DNA from: Brachybacterium timonense
GTDB lineage: Bacteria > Actinomycetota > Actinomycetes > Actinomycetales > Dermabacteraceae
Assembly: GCF_900258505.1 (NCBI RefSeq)
Contig: NZ_LT984895.1
Location: 3,038,948-3,085,439, forward strand
Direction of reading: 5' to 3'
Length of the DNA: 46,492 nucleotides
Shown here: in pieces, positions 10,505-19,270 of the stretch
Layout of the letters: each line of letters begins with the position of its first letter
Position numbering within the stretch: the first letter of the stretch is position 1
Position numbers and translations under genes: made by a program
The notes under the pieces: model-generated
What the model saw: the letters and a program-made list of their open reading frames with translations, nothing else
What the model was told of the DNA's origin: nothing
Database searches by the model: none

Positions 10505-11827
10505 ATGGTCAAGCTGCCCGCTTCCCTGCTCGACGCCACCCGCACCCGCGTGGTGGAGGGGCTCGAAGGCCGAGCCGATACCGAGCTCGCCCACGAGATC
10601 GCCAACCGGGTGATCGCGTATCTGCGCAACACGTCGGAGACCACCGTGAGCGTGGAGGAGGACGGCACCACCTTCGTGATCACCGGTGACATCCCCGCCA
10701 TGTGGCTGCGGGACTCCGCCGCGCAGCTCGCCCCGCTGCTGCGCCTGGTGGTCGCCGGTGTGGGCAGCGATGCGGACCGTGCCGAGCTTGTGCAGCTGCT
10801 CGCTGGTCTGCTGCGCCGCCACTGGATGTACATCGAGATCGACCCGTACGCCAACGCGTTCAACCGCTCCCCCGATGCCGCCCGCTGGGATCAGGACACC
10901 ACCGAATTCGACAACCCGTGGGCGTGGGAGCGGAAGTTCGAACTGGATTCGCTCTCCTACGGCCCGGACCTCGCGTGGCGGCTGTGGCGCGCCACCGGCG
11001 ACACCTCCTGGGCCGACGAGCGCTTCGTGCCCGCCGCCAAAGCAATCCTGCGCACCGTCCGCACCGAACAGCATCACGAAAAGCTTTCCGACTACACGTT
11101 CCAGCGCGAGAACTGCCCCGAGACCGACACTCTGGAGCGGCAGGGCAAGGGCTCGCGCACAGTGCCGACGGGTCTGGTGTGGGCCGGGTTCCGCCCCTCC
11201 GACGACCGCTGCGAGCTGGGATTCAACATTCCCGGCAACCATTTCCTCGCGCTCGCCCTGGACCGGCTGGGCGACCTGCTGGCGGAGGTCGCCCAGGAGG
11301 CCGACCTCGCCGCGGAGGCGCGCCTGGTGGCGCAGGAGATCCGTGCAGCGCTGGGCGAGCACGGCCTGATCGACGGTCCCAACGGCACACGGATCTGGGC
11401 GTACGAGGTGGACGGTCTGGGCGGCTCCGTGTTCATGGACGACGCGAACGTGCCGAGCCTGTTGTCGCTTCCATACCTGGAATGCGCCGACCGTGAGGAT
11501 GCGACCTACCAGGCAACCCGCGCCGCCGTACTGTCCGAAACGAACCCGTTCTACTTCGCCGGCGAGCATCTGGCGGGTGTGGGCTCACCGCACACCCCAC
11601 CGGAGTACGTGTGGCCGATCGCGAAGAACATCGAGGGCCTCACCAGCGGTGACCCGGAGGTGCAGCGGGAGATCCTCGCGCAGCTGATCGCTACTGACGG
11701 CGGCACCGGCATGATGCATGAGGGCGTGCACGTGAACGACCCGACGCAGTTCACCCGCGAGTGGTTCTCCTGGTCGAACTCGATGTTCTGCGAGCTCGCC
11801 CTGGATCTCGCTGGCGTGGCGCGCTGA
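10505..11827 (+). CDS. GH125 family exo-alpha-mannosidase
   Basis: A 440-aa glycoside hydrolase of family 125 (formerly DUF1237), whose characterised members remove non-reducing alpha-1,6-linked mannose. Diagnostic stretches: GDIPAMWLRDSAAQ near residue 62, ERKFELDSLSYGPDLAWRLW near 140, GFNIPGNHFLALALD near 242, MDDANVPSLLSLPYL near 312, and PEYVWPIAKNIEGL and MMHEGVHVND near the end. The length is normal and no signal peptide is visible, so a cytoplasmic enzyme is expected. Start ATG 10505 has GAGGAG 5-6 bases upstream. It stands alone on this strand with no visible mannan locus around it. Confidence 0.9.
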   Translation: MVKLPASLLDATRTRVVEGLEGRADTELAHEIANRVIAYLRNTSETTVSVEEDGTTFVITGDIPAMWLRDSAAQLAPLLRLVVAGVGSDADRAELVQLLAGLLRRHWMYIEIDPYANAFNRSPDAARWDQDTTEFDNPWAWERKFELDSLSYGPDLAWRLWRATGDTSWADERFVPAAKAILRTVRTEQHHEKLSDYTFQRENCPETDTLERQGKGSRTVPTGLVWAGFRPSDDRCELGFNIPGNHFLALALDRLGDLLAEVAQEADLAAEARLVAQEIRAALGEHGLIDGPNGTRIWAYEVDGLGGSVFMDDANVPSLLSLPYLECADREDATYQATRAAVLSETNPFYFAGEHLAGVGSPHTPPEYVWPIAKNIEGLTSGDPEVQREILAQLIATDGGTGMMHEGVHVNDPTQFTREWFSWSNSMFCELALDLAGVAR

Positions 11828-11921
11828 CTGAGCCTCACCGCGTACACGTGAGGGCGACGACGCCCGGGCATCCGCACACGGCGTGACGGCCCGGGCGTCA
11901 GCGTGCGGGCAGAGGCCTCGC

Positions 11922-11964
11922 GGCGTGAGCGTCAGGGCGTGAGCGTCAGGGCGCCAGCGTCCAG
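11922..11964. repeat. 14-bp tandem repeat over the GH32 stop codon
   Basis: GGCGTGAGCGTCAG occurs at 11922-11935 and again at 11936-11949, followed by a degenerate third copy to about 11964. The second copy contains the stop codon of the minus-strand GH32 gene (11946-11948). The gap between the convergent GH125 and GH32 genes has no other structure beyond GC-rich palindromes such as GCCCGGGC. Confidence 0.6.
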
Positions 11965-13367
11965 GCGGCGTCGATCGCACCGGTGATCAGGAGTTTCTCG
12001 CCGGGCTCGGCGTAGAACCGGGTCGTGCGCGGCGTGCTCTGCGCGGGCAGGATCTCCAGGATGCTTGCGTCCACGAAGAGCGTCGCGGCGCCGCCCTCGT
12101 GGTGTGCGACGGTGCGCCGTGCCCCCGTGGCCGGGTCGATCAGCTCGACATGCACGGGCCCGGTGGCGTGTGCCTCAAGCCGGGCAGGAGTGTCCACCTG
12201 CAGGCCGACGGGGGCATCTGGGGTGCTCGCATCGCGACCGTCGGTGTCTCGGTGCCCTGCCGCGTCGAGATGCAGCGCGTTCTCGTCGGCGTCTCGGCGC
12301 CCTGCCATGTCAGGTTGCGGTGAGATGTCGTGCTGCAGGGCGATCTCCTCGGCGCGCAGTGCTGCCAGTTCCCGCACGGGAAGCGCCCACAGCCGCCCGT
12401 CGGCCTCCCGCAGTTCCCGCGGGAACGTGAGGCAACCGGCCCAGCCCTGCGCGTCGGTCTGTTCCTGGGTGCGGTCGCGGCCCTCCCAGGACCAGCCCCA
12501 CAGCAGGATGCGGTCACCCTCGGTGTCGACCACGGCCTGCGGGGCGTAGAAGTCGGGTCCCGCATCGACGCGTCCACCGCCGTCGGGCTGGAACTGTGGG
12601 GCGCCGTCGGGGCCGGTGGCGAGGCTGCCGCTGAGGTAGGCGACCTCGGTGGTGGAGCGGGCCACGATCTCGGGGCGGAACCACAGGGAGACGAGCAGGA
12701 ACCAGCGCTCCCCCACGGGCACCAGCTGAGGGCATTCCCAGATCTCGGCACGGGCATGTTCGGCCGCCACAGGATCCGCGCCGGTGAGCAGGGGACGCAC
12801 GTACTCCCAGAAGCCCAGGTCATCGCAGGAGTACAGCAGCACAGCGGGGGTGACGTTGTCGCCGTCGCGCAGGCCAGCGCCCTGCAGCGCCCAGCGTCTG
12901 CCCTCGTGATGGAACACGAACGGGTCGCGGATCCCCACCAGCGACAGATCCTGCGGGACCGGGACAAGCACCTCCGGCGCAGCTGCGGGACCGGACAGGT
13001 CTGGATGCAGCGGGACACGCACCACCTGGGAGAAGTCATTGTGCTCGCCATCGACAGCGGAGTACACGGTGGTAGGCGTGAGGGTGCCGTCGACGCCCCG
13101 GTCCAGAACGCCGACGCCGCTCCAGCAGCCGCCATGGTCCGGCCCCTGCTCGGTGGGCACGGGCCCGAGCGGCGCGCTCTCCCAATGGGCCAGATCGGAG
13201 GAGACCATGTGGCCCCAGTGGATGCGGTGGTGCCGGGCCGAGTACGGGTTGTACTGGAAGTACACGTGCCACTGGCCGTCGACGTGCATGATCCCGTTGG
13301 GGTCGTTGATCCAGCCGCGCGGGTGAACGCGGTGCAGGGTCGGGAAGTGCGAGTCGAGGGTGGTCAT
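11946..13367 (-). CDS. GH32 beta-fructofuranosidase / sucrose-6-phosphate hydrolase
   Basis: A 473-aa GH32 enzyme that hydrolyses sucrose, sucrose-6-phosphate or short fructans. The three catalytic blocks are present: WINDPNG with nucleophile D22, GIRDPFVF (RDP at 147-149) and WECPQL with acid/base E211. No signal peptide, so probably cytoplasmic. Residues ~340-385 form a His/Asp/Ala-rich low-complexity insert (MAGRRDADENALHLDAAGHR and similar) between the five-blade propeller and the C-terminal beta-sandwich, where the family normally has a short linker. It starts 23 bp downstream of the dnaX stop, so co-transcription with dnaX is likely although the functions are unrelated. No PTS or sugar porter is adjacent. 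Confidence 0.9.
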   Translation of the reverse strand: MTTLDSHFPTLHRVHPRGWINDPNGIMHVDGQWHVYFQYNPYSARHHRIHWGHMVSSDLAHWESAPLGPVPTEQGPDHGGCWSGVGVLDRGVDGTLTPTTVYSAVDGEHNDFSQVVRVPLHPDLSGPAAAPEVLVPVPQDLSLVGIRDPFVFHHEGRRWALQGAGLRDGDNVTPAVLLYSCDDLGFWEYVRPLLTGADPVAAEHARAEIWECPQLVPVGERWFLLVSLWFRPEIVARSTTEVAYLSGSLATGPDGAPQFQPDGGGRVDAGPDFYAPQAVVDTEGDRILLWGWSWEGRDRTQEQTDAQGWAGCLTFPRELREADGRLWALPVRELAALRAEEIALQHDISPQPDMAGRRDADENALHLDAAGHRDTDGRDASTPDAPVGLQVDTPARLEAHATGPVHVELIDPATGARRTVAHHEGGAATLFVDASILEILPAQSTPRTTRFYAEPGEKLLITGAIDAAWTLAP

Positions 13368-13390
13368 CTCACGCCTCCAGAACCACGCTC

Positions 13391-16300
13391 TCAGCGCCCG
13401 GTCTCGTCGATCACTTCGAGCACGGTGCCGCCGAGCACGGCTTCGATGACCTCGCGGCCGCTGCGGCTCGTGTACTGGGCGTCCTCATCGTCGCGAGAGG
13501 CGCCGCCGGTGGGATCGTCATCGATCGGCTCGGGATCGGGTTGCACGGGTGCCTGCGCGCCCCTCGCTGCGGATCGCCCTGCGGTGCGTCGGCGTGCAGC
13601 GAGCGAGGCGTGCGCGGCCTGACGGGCGAGCTCGGCACCGGTTGCTGCGGGCGCAGCTGCAGCAGGTTCCGGCGAACGTGTCGAGCCGGGCTCGCTCGGG
13701 GCCGTCGGCGCAGGATCGGGGTGGCTCATCTGCGGGGGCACGGGCTGTCGCGCCGACGGTGGTGCAGGATGCTCCTCACGGGACAGTTCCGGCACCTGAG
13801 CCGCTGAATGCTCATCGGGGCGACGAGGCTGCTCCTCACGGGACGGCTCCGGCGCGCGCGTGCCCTCATCCTGGTCGTGACAGCTGTTTTCATCGGCATC
13901 GCTGCCGGGGCGGGGCTGCGCTGGCCGACTGTGCACCACGCGGCCTTCGGCAATGGCTCGGCGCAGCGCGGCCTGGCCGTAGGTGCGCGGCTCACCCGAT
14001 GGGAGGCTGTCGCGGCCTTCATCCTCAACCTCGGGTGGTGGACCGGCTGGGGTCGCATCACTGCGCACCGGCCCGTCGGCGGGCGGAGTCATCTCCCCCG
14101 GTGACGATGCTTCGTAGGCGTCCGGCTCGTCAGGATCCGGCGGGTAGGGGTCGTCAGGCTCAGGCGGATACTCCGGCTCCGACGCCTGCTGGCTGCCATG
14201 GGAGTCGCGAGCTGATCGGGCGTTCTGCGTCGCCCGCGCGGCGAGCGCAGCCCCCATCCCACCAGGCTGGCCGTACGACGGGCCATCGTGCGGGGCGCTA
14301 TCCCTCGGTCCGGGTCCGGCGGGCAGGGTGCGGTCGGGTTGGCCAGGGGCGTCGGCCGGAGCATAGCCGCGCTGCGCAGAGCCGCCTGCCGGGCCGTCGT
14401 TGCGAGCGGCATCGTGGGGCTGCGCACCACCGGGCTGGCTGCCATTGGGGTGGCCGCCAGTGGAGTAGCCGCCGCCAGGCTGGCCACCGCCGGGGGTTCC
14501 TCCCCCGGGCTGTTCGCCACCCCCGGATCCACCTGGGCCATCGCCCACCACGGCGTCGACCGTGAGCTCGACACGGAGGATCCGCCGCACGGCGTCTGAC
14601 AGATTCTGCGCGGCGGTGCCACGGCGGAATGCGGCCACCAGGCCTTCCGTGCGGAAACCGAGCACTAGCGTGGAGCCCTGAACGGCGTTCACCTGGGCGT
14701 TCTGGGAGATCAGCGCCCAACTCGGGCGACGGATCCCCTGCAGGGCGTCCATGATCGCCGACCAGTTCTCCTGCACATCCGTCGCCGACACCCCAGCGGA
14801 GTCACCGGCCGACGGGGCGGGCTTATCGCCCGGAACCGACGAGGCGTCCTGGTCACCCGGACCTGACTGGCCGGCCTGGGCCCACTGGCCACCCGCTGGA
14901 GGCTGTGCGGATTCGAGCCGCGCAGGCTCCGGCCGTGCGGACTCAGAATTGAAAGATTCGGTCTGAGCGGGCTCGCGCTGAGCCGGTTCGGGGCGCGTGC
15001 TGCGCCGTGCGTCAGGCTGATCCGCCTCCGGCTGTGCGGTGCGGGGCGCTGCCTGGTGGCCAGGTTCGGGCTGCCCGGCAGTCGGCACCGCGGGCTGCGG
15101 CTGTGCAACCGCCGCAGGACCCTGCTGCGGTCCCCGCGCGTCGGCGCGGGGCGCTGAGGTGGCGCTCTGCTGTCCGCGGGCACGGCGACTCGCCTCGGCT
15201 CGCTCAGCCGCGATCCGTCGGGCCTCCTCACGTCCGCTGTTCGCGCCCGAGACGCCACCAGCCTGCGCGGGCCCGTCGGCCCCTGCGGCCGGACCCCGCT
15301 GCCCATGCTGAGCGGCCCGCTCCCGCCCTGCCTGCGGACCGGTTCCCGTCTGCGGCGCTGCTGCACCGCGCGCGGCGGCATCCCCGAGCACTCCGCCGGC
15401 CAGGCGCTCCTCGCGCAGCACCAGTCGTGCAGCGAGCAGCTCCAGATGTACACGCGGCGAGGTCGCGCCGCTCATCGTGGCCAGGGTTTCGTGCACGAGA
15501 TCACCGCACAGCGACAGCTGCGCAGGGCTCATCAGACCGGCCTGGGCGCGCATCCGTTCAAGGTCGTCAGCCGGGATCTGGGGCAACAGGTCAGCTCCAC
15601 GATCCGGGACGGCAGCGAGCACGATCAGGTCGCGGAACCGCTCCAGCAGGTCTTCCACGAAGCGGCGCGGCTCATGACCGGTGGCGATCACCTGGTCGAG
15701 CACGGCGTACAGCTCGCTGGCATCGTGGGCCGCGATCGCTTCGACCGCGCGGTCTAGCAAGGCGGTATCGGTGAAGCCGAGCAGAGCGATCGCCGTGGCG
15801 TGGTCGAGCCCGTCCTCGCCAGCCCCGGCCATGAGCTGGTCCAGCACCGAGAGGGAGTCGCGGGCCGATCCGCCGCCCGCGCGCACCACCAGCGGCAGCA
15901 CGCCATCACCCACGGGCACACCCTCGGCCTCGCACACCTGCGCAAGGTACGGGCCGAGCACCTGCGGGGGGATCAGTCGGAACGGATAGTGGTGGGTGCG
16001 CGAGCGGATGGTGCCGATCACCTTGTCCGGCTCGGTGGTGGCGAACACGAACTTCACGTGCTCAGGCGGTTCCTCCACAAGCTTCAGCAGGGCGTTGAAC
16101 CCCGCCGAGGTGACCATGTGCGCCTCATCAATGATGAACACCTTGTAGCGGTCCCGCGCGGGCGCGAAGGTGGCGCGCTCGCGCAGCTCGCGGGCGTCGT
16201 CCACACCGCCGTGGCTCGCTGCATCGATCTCCACCACGTCCAGACTGCCTGGGCCACCGCGGGCCAGGTCACGGCAGGAATCACACTGCCCACAGGGAGT

Positions 16301-16507
16301 ATCCGTCGGCCCTTCGGCGCAGTTCAGGCAGCGCGCCAGGATGCGGGCCGAGGTGGTCTTGCCGCAGCCACGCGGACCCGAGAACAGGTACGCGTGCCCC
16401 ACTCGACCAGCACGCAGCGCACGGCGCAGCGGCGTGGTCACATGGTCCTGGCCGATCACCTCGGCGAAGGACTCGGGACGGAAACGGCGGTACAGAGCAG
16501 TGGCCAC
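13391..16507 (-). CDS. dnaX: DNA polymerase III subunit gamma/tau
   Basis: Clamp-loader ATPase of the replisome. The N-terminal AAA+ part is canonical: ALYRRFRPESFAEVIGQDHV, Walker A GPRGCGKTT (44-52), zinc cysteines C63, C72, C75 and C78, Walker B FIIDEAHM, sensor FATTEPDKVIGTIRSR and the SARDSLSVLDQLM box. The domain III region ends near residue 370. A 1038-aa length is unusually long: residues ~375-560 and ~645-1000 are Ala/Gln/Pro/Gly-rich low complexity, interrupted by an ordered segment (ENWSAIMDALQGIRRPSWALI, ~575-650) resembling the tau domain that contacts the polymerase. GTG start at 16507, 10 bp after the upstream gene. No slippery frameshift site was identified. Confidence 0.95.
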   Translation of the reverse strand: MATALYRRFRPESFAEVIGQDHVTTPLRRALRAGRVGHAYLFSGPRGCGKTTSARILARCLNCAEGPTDTPCGQCDSCRDLARGGPGSLDVVEIDAASHGGVDDARELRERATFAPARDRYKVFIIDEAHMVTSAGFNALLKLVEEPPEHVKFVFATTEPDKVIGTIRSRTHHYPFRLIPPQVLGPYLAQVCEAEGVPVGDGVLPLVVRAGGGSARDSLSVLDQLMAGAGEDGLDHATAIALLGFTDTALLDRAVEAIAAHDASELYAVLDQVIATGHEPRRFVEDLLERFRDLIVLAAVPDRGADLLPQIPADDLERMRAQAGLMSPAQLSLCGDLVHETLATMSGATSPRVHLELLAARLVLREERLAGGVLGDAAARGAAAPQTGTGPQAGRERAAQHGQRGPAAGADGPAQAGGVSGANSGREEARRIAAERAEASRRARGQQSATSAPRADARGPQQGPAAVAQPQPAVPTAGQPEPGHQAAPRTAQPEADQPDARRSTRPEPAQREPAQTESFNSESARPEPARLESAQPPAGGQWAQAGQSGPGDQDASSVPGDKPAPSAGDSAGVSATDVQENWSAIMDALQGIRRPSWALISQNAQVNAVQGSTLVLGFRTEGLVAAFRRGTAAQNLSDAVRRILRVELTVDAVVGDGPGGSGGGEQPGGGTPGGGQPGGGYSTGGHPNGSQPGGAQPHDAARNDGPAGGSAQRGYAPADAPGQPDRTLPAGPGPRDSAPHDGPSYGQPGGMGAALAARATQNARSARDSHGSQQASEPEYPPEPDDPYPPDPDEPDAYEASSPGEMTPPADGPVRSDATPAGPPPEVEDEGRDSLPSGEPRTYGQAALRRAIAEGRVVHSRPAQPRPGSDADENSCHDQDEGTRAPEPSREEQPRRPDEHSAAQVPELSREEHPAPPSARQPVPPQMSHPDPAPTAPSEPGSTRSPEPAAAAPAATGAELARQAAHASLAARRRTAGRSAARGAQAPVQPDPEPIDDDPTGGASRDDEDAQYTSRSGREVIEAVLGGTVLEVIDETGR

Positions 16508-16516
16508 CGCCCCAGG

Positions 16517-17467
16517 CTAGTTCAGGGCACTGGCCGACGGGGCACTCGTGGATGCGTCCGCCTGGGGAGGATGCACCGCGATCACACTGCGCACCCCGGC
16601 CGCCACGCGAGCGTGAAGATGCGTTCGCAGCGCCTGTTGCTGCGCCTCCAGTCGGGTCAGACGCCTGCGCCCCGCGACATACGCGGCCCACGCGCTCGCG
16701 ATGATCACCAGCACGCTCATCACGGGGCCGATCCCCCACTGCGGGAGCAGATCCAGCAACGGGCGCAACCAGCCGAAGAGAAACTCCAGCAGCGGCCCGA
16801 CCCAGCTGAACAGCGACCCGATCAGGTCCAGGATCGCACTCAGCAGCCGGCCGATGGGTTCCAGGATCTCCGTGACCCAGGTGACCGTTGGCCGCACCGC
16901 CTCCTCGGCTGCATCCTGGGCGGGCTGCGTGGCTCGATCGATGAGCTCACGGATGCCCAGCAGCGGCAGCACCACCTTCAGCGACGCCATGACGCCCCGC
17001 AGCAGCGCCCGGCGGTACGGGTGTGCCCGCAGCGCGTCATCGCGCGCAGCGGACGGCGAGCGTTCCGCTGGCAGAAGCGCTGTCAACGCCCCCACGGCGG
17101 AGGACCGGACATCGACTTCGCCTGTACGTCCAAGTGAGCGTGTGCGCACGATGATCCGCTCACGTACGCGATGGCCGTCAACCTCCGAGCTGTCCTCATC
17201 GTCGGTGTCGGCGTCACGATCCGAGCCGTCGCCGCTGCTTGCGGAGTCCTGGCGCGGATGGTGCACAAGCACGGTGAAGTCTTCGGACCGCTCCCCCGTC
17301 CAATACGAACCGTCAGGCGGCGCATCGCCGCTGGAGCTCGCGAACTCGGGGATCTGGACCCCGTCGATCCACAGGTCGACGTCCGGGCGGCCGAGCAGTT
17401 GGTGACGGACATCGACCTCGATCATCTGCCCGTCCACGACGCCGTGGTAGCGCGTCGACTCAGTCAT
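16517..17467 (-). CDS. Membrane protein of unknown function upstream of dnaX
   Basis: A 316-aa protein starting MTESTRYHGVVDGQMIEVDV. The N-terminal half is a soluble beta-rich region with an acidic stretch (SSGDGSDRDADTDDEDSSE). The C-terminal half holds amphipathic and hydrophobic segments around ILEPIGRLLSAILDLIGSLF and a clear TM (VMSVLVIIASAWAAYVAG), followed by a short helix rich in Arg/Gln. I do not recognise the family. Its ATG overlaps the stop of the upstream metallophosphoesterase gene by 4 bases, and it ends 10 bp before dnaX, so all three probably share a transcript. Confidence 0.75.
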   Translation of the reverse strand: MTESTRYHGVVDGQMIEVDVRHQLLGRPDVDLWIDGVQIPEFASSSGDAPPDGSYWTGERSEDFTVLVHHPRQDSASSGDGSDRDADTDDEDSSEVDGHRVRERIIVRTRSLGRTGEVDVRSSAVGALTALLPAERSPSAARDDALRAHPYRRALLRGVMASLKVVLPLLGIRELIDRATQPAQDAAEEAVRPTVTWVTEILEPIGRLLSAILDLIGSLFSWVGPLLEFLFGWLRPLLDLLPQWGIGPVMSVLVIIASAWAAYVAGRRRLTRLEAQQQALRTHLHARVAAGVRSVIAVHPPQADASTSAPSASALN

Positions 17468-18366
17468 TCGGATTCCGTTGACCCTGGCGGCACTGCCGTG
17501 ATCTTCACGATCTCGGGGCGGTTGAAGATCCGCGGCACGATCGTGTTGCGCGTGGCGAGCCCGCGCGAGACCACGTGATACGCATTGCCGCGGGCGGTGG
17601 TCACCTCGAACACACCGCTGGTGCGCTGCGGCAGCAGCCCCTGATTCGGAGCGAGAAGCCCTTGTTCGAGCAACAGCGGGAGCCGCCACTGTCCGCCGTG
17701 TGCGTGACCGGAGACAACCAGGTCAGCGGGAATATCGCGATAATCGTGCAGCCGCTCCGGGCGGTGCGCGAGCAGCACAGCGGGCCCTTCCGGATCGACC
17801 GCGCCGAGTCGACGCAGCTCATCGTGGTAGAGCCGCTGACCGGCGTCGGGATCATCCAACCCCAGCACCGTGATCGGGGTGCCGCGCACCTCGAGTTGAT
17901 GCGCCTCGCCCTCCAGCACCATCGCGCCCAGGCGCTGCATGTCCTGTTTGATGCGCGGCAGCTCATCGGTCCAGGCGTCATGGTTCCCGCTGGTCCAGAA
18001 CGTCGGCGCGATCTGCGTCAGGCCCTCCACGACGCGATGAGCAGGCCCCTCGGGCAGCACGTCATCGACGATGTCCCCCGGCATCAGGATGAGGTCCGGT
18101 TCGAGTTTCCGGACCTGCTCCAGCAGCTCAGCACCACCGTCCGTGTACGGCTCACTGTGCAGGTCAGCCAGGACCGCCATGGTCACCGGGCAGCGCAGCC
18201 CCGGTATCTCGAGCGTCCGTTCAGTGACCTCGAGACGGCGATCCAGGGCCACAAAAGCACCGCCCGCGGCGGCGAGCGACAGCGCCCCGGCGCCGATCAA
18301 CAGGCGACGTCTGCTGAGCACGGCACGGGGTGGTTCCTCCGGCGTCGTGCAACCGTGATTCGTCAT
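17464..18366 (-). CDS. Exported/membrane-anchored metallophosphoesterase
   Basis: A 300-aa calcineurin-like phosphoesterase. The N-terminus RRRLLIGAGALSLAAAGGAF is a twin-arginine-like signal or membrane anchor. The dinuclear metal site is complete: LADLHS, PGDIVDD, GNHD, LAHRP and GHAHGGQ. The layout matches YaeI/YkuE-type metallophosphoesterases; YkuE of Bacillus is exported by Tat. The substrate is unknown. First gene of the minus-strand cluster leading into dnaX. Confidence 0.88.
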   Translation of the reverse strand: MTNHGCTTPEEPPRAVLSRRRLLIGAGALSLAAAGGAFVALDRRLEVTERTLEIPGLRCPVTMAVLADLHSEPYTDGGAELLEQVRKLEPDLILMPGDIVDDVLPEGPAHRVVEGLTQIAPTFWTSGNHDAWTDELPRIKQDMQRLGAMVLEGEAHQLEVRGTPITVLGLDDPDAGQRLYHDELRRLGAVDPEGPAVLLAHRPERLHDYRDIPADLVVSGHAHGGQWRLPLLLEQGLLAPNQGLLPQRTSGVFEVTTARGNAYHVVSRGLATRNTIVPRIFNRPEIVKITAVPPGSTESE

Positions 18367-18634
18367 ACCGTCGCCTCCGAGTCCCGGTCAGCAGGCGCTG
18401 GTGACACCGTCCCGGCAGGCTGGTGCTGTGTGCGCATGTGGGCAATCTACAAGCCCTGCCCGTTCGTCGACTCCTCCCTTCGTCGGTGCTACTGGGACGC
18501 GGCATGGTTTGACGGGGCAATCACTCTGGCTGCTCCTGAGCCATGCACTCGCTCTCCCGCACACGTGTGCGCCATGACGCGGCAGCTCGCACGTCTCGCC
18601 TGCTGACGCAGTGCAGAATCTCAGTAAAGGAGGC

Positions 18635-18720
18635 GACAACCTCACTGTAGACGCCAGATGCCTCACTATAGGCAGTGACGGCCTCACTGTAGAAAGTGAT
18701 GGGCTCACTGTAGAAAGTGA
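18635..18720. promoter_or_regulatory. 21-bp-periodic palindrome array upstream of a winged-helix gene
   Basis: Four 21-bp units share CTCACTGTAGA or a close variant. Three form the same 16-bp palindrome TCACT-N6-AGTGA: 18663-18678, 18684-18699 and 18705-18720; a first unit at 18642-18657 keeps only the left half. Spacing of 21 bp is two helical turns, as in cooperative operators or iterons. The array ends directly at GGAGG (18721-18725) before the regulator gene. If translated in frame it would give LTV-containing heptapeptides, but the codons (ACT, GTA, GAA, AGT, GAT) are AT-ending and unlike the rest of the window, which favours a DNA-level function. Confidence 0.65.
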
Positions 18721-18748
18721 GGAGGCGATCGCCCTACACCCCAATGCG

Positions 18749-19270
18749 ATGAGCCTTCCCGCACCCGACTACAGCGAGTCGACAATCGATCACGTCGTGG
18801 TCCGTCTGGCTCGGTTCGGATTGATCTCGCCTGAGATGCAGAGCTGGCTCGCTAGTCTCCCCGGAGCAGCGCATCGACCACGCGCACAGGAAATCGCCCT
18901 CGCACTTGCCCGCAGCTCAGGTGACGTGTCACTGGTCGACCTCCGAAACAATCTGGGTCTGGACTCCGATGAATGCCGGAGCGCGTTAGCGGATCTCATC
19001 GCGGATGGCTTGCTCATTGGTCACGCTGACGGGCCCTATGCTCTGGCTGATCTTCGCCGGCATGAGGCCGCGACCGGCGCCAGATGGGAAGTCCTCAGCC
19101 ACCTCGATCCGCACGTCGAGCTCTCGATCGCCGATCTCGCCGAGAGGACTGGAAAAAGCCGCAACGCACTTCGGCCGATTCTTCGCGAGCTTGTCGACAG
19201 TGGACTCATCATTGCGACCGCGCCGCCGCAGAGCCGGAACCGCCGCTACACCCTCGCGTCGAACAGATAG
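18749..19270 (+). CDS. Tandem winged-helix transcription regulator
   Basis: From ATG 18749 the protein is 173 aa and seems to hold two winged-helix domains: one around DVSLVDLRNNLGLDSDECRS with the wing ADGLLIGHADGPYAL, and one around SIADLAERTGKSRNALRPIL with the wing SGLIIATAPPQSRNRRYTL. The second looks MarR/ArsR-like. An in-frame GTG at 18611 would add 46 residues made of LTV-type heptapeptide repeats encoded by the palindrome array; it has no Shine-Dalgarno upstream. The ATG is itself about 23 bases from GGAGG, so the true start is uncertain. Autoregulation through the array is a reasonable inference. The 380 bp between this gene and the metallophosphoesterase contain nothing else I recognise. 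Confidence 0.65.
   Translation: MSLPAPDYSESTIDHVVVRLARFGLISPEMQSWLASLPGAAHRPRAQEIALALARSSGDVSLVDLRNNLGLDSDECRSALADLIADGLLIGHADGPYALADLRRHEAATGARWEVLSHLDPHVELSIADLAERTGKSRNALRPILRELVDSGLIIATAPPQSRNRRYTLASNR

Noticed and set aside
13549..14565. Long plus-strand frames opposite the dnaX tail
   Set aside because: They mirror the low-complexity tail, are Arg-rich, and lack Shine-Dalgarno sites or domains.
18661..18672. CTCACTATAGG, which resembles the 3' part of a T7 RNA polymerase promoter
   Set aside because: It is one variant of the local 21-bp palindrome units; the rest of the T7 consensus is absent.
18611..18748. GTG-initiated N-terminal extension of the winged-helix regulator
   Set aside because: No Shine-Dalgarno, AT-ending codons and DNA palindromes argue for regulatory DNA; kept as an alternative in the feature note.
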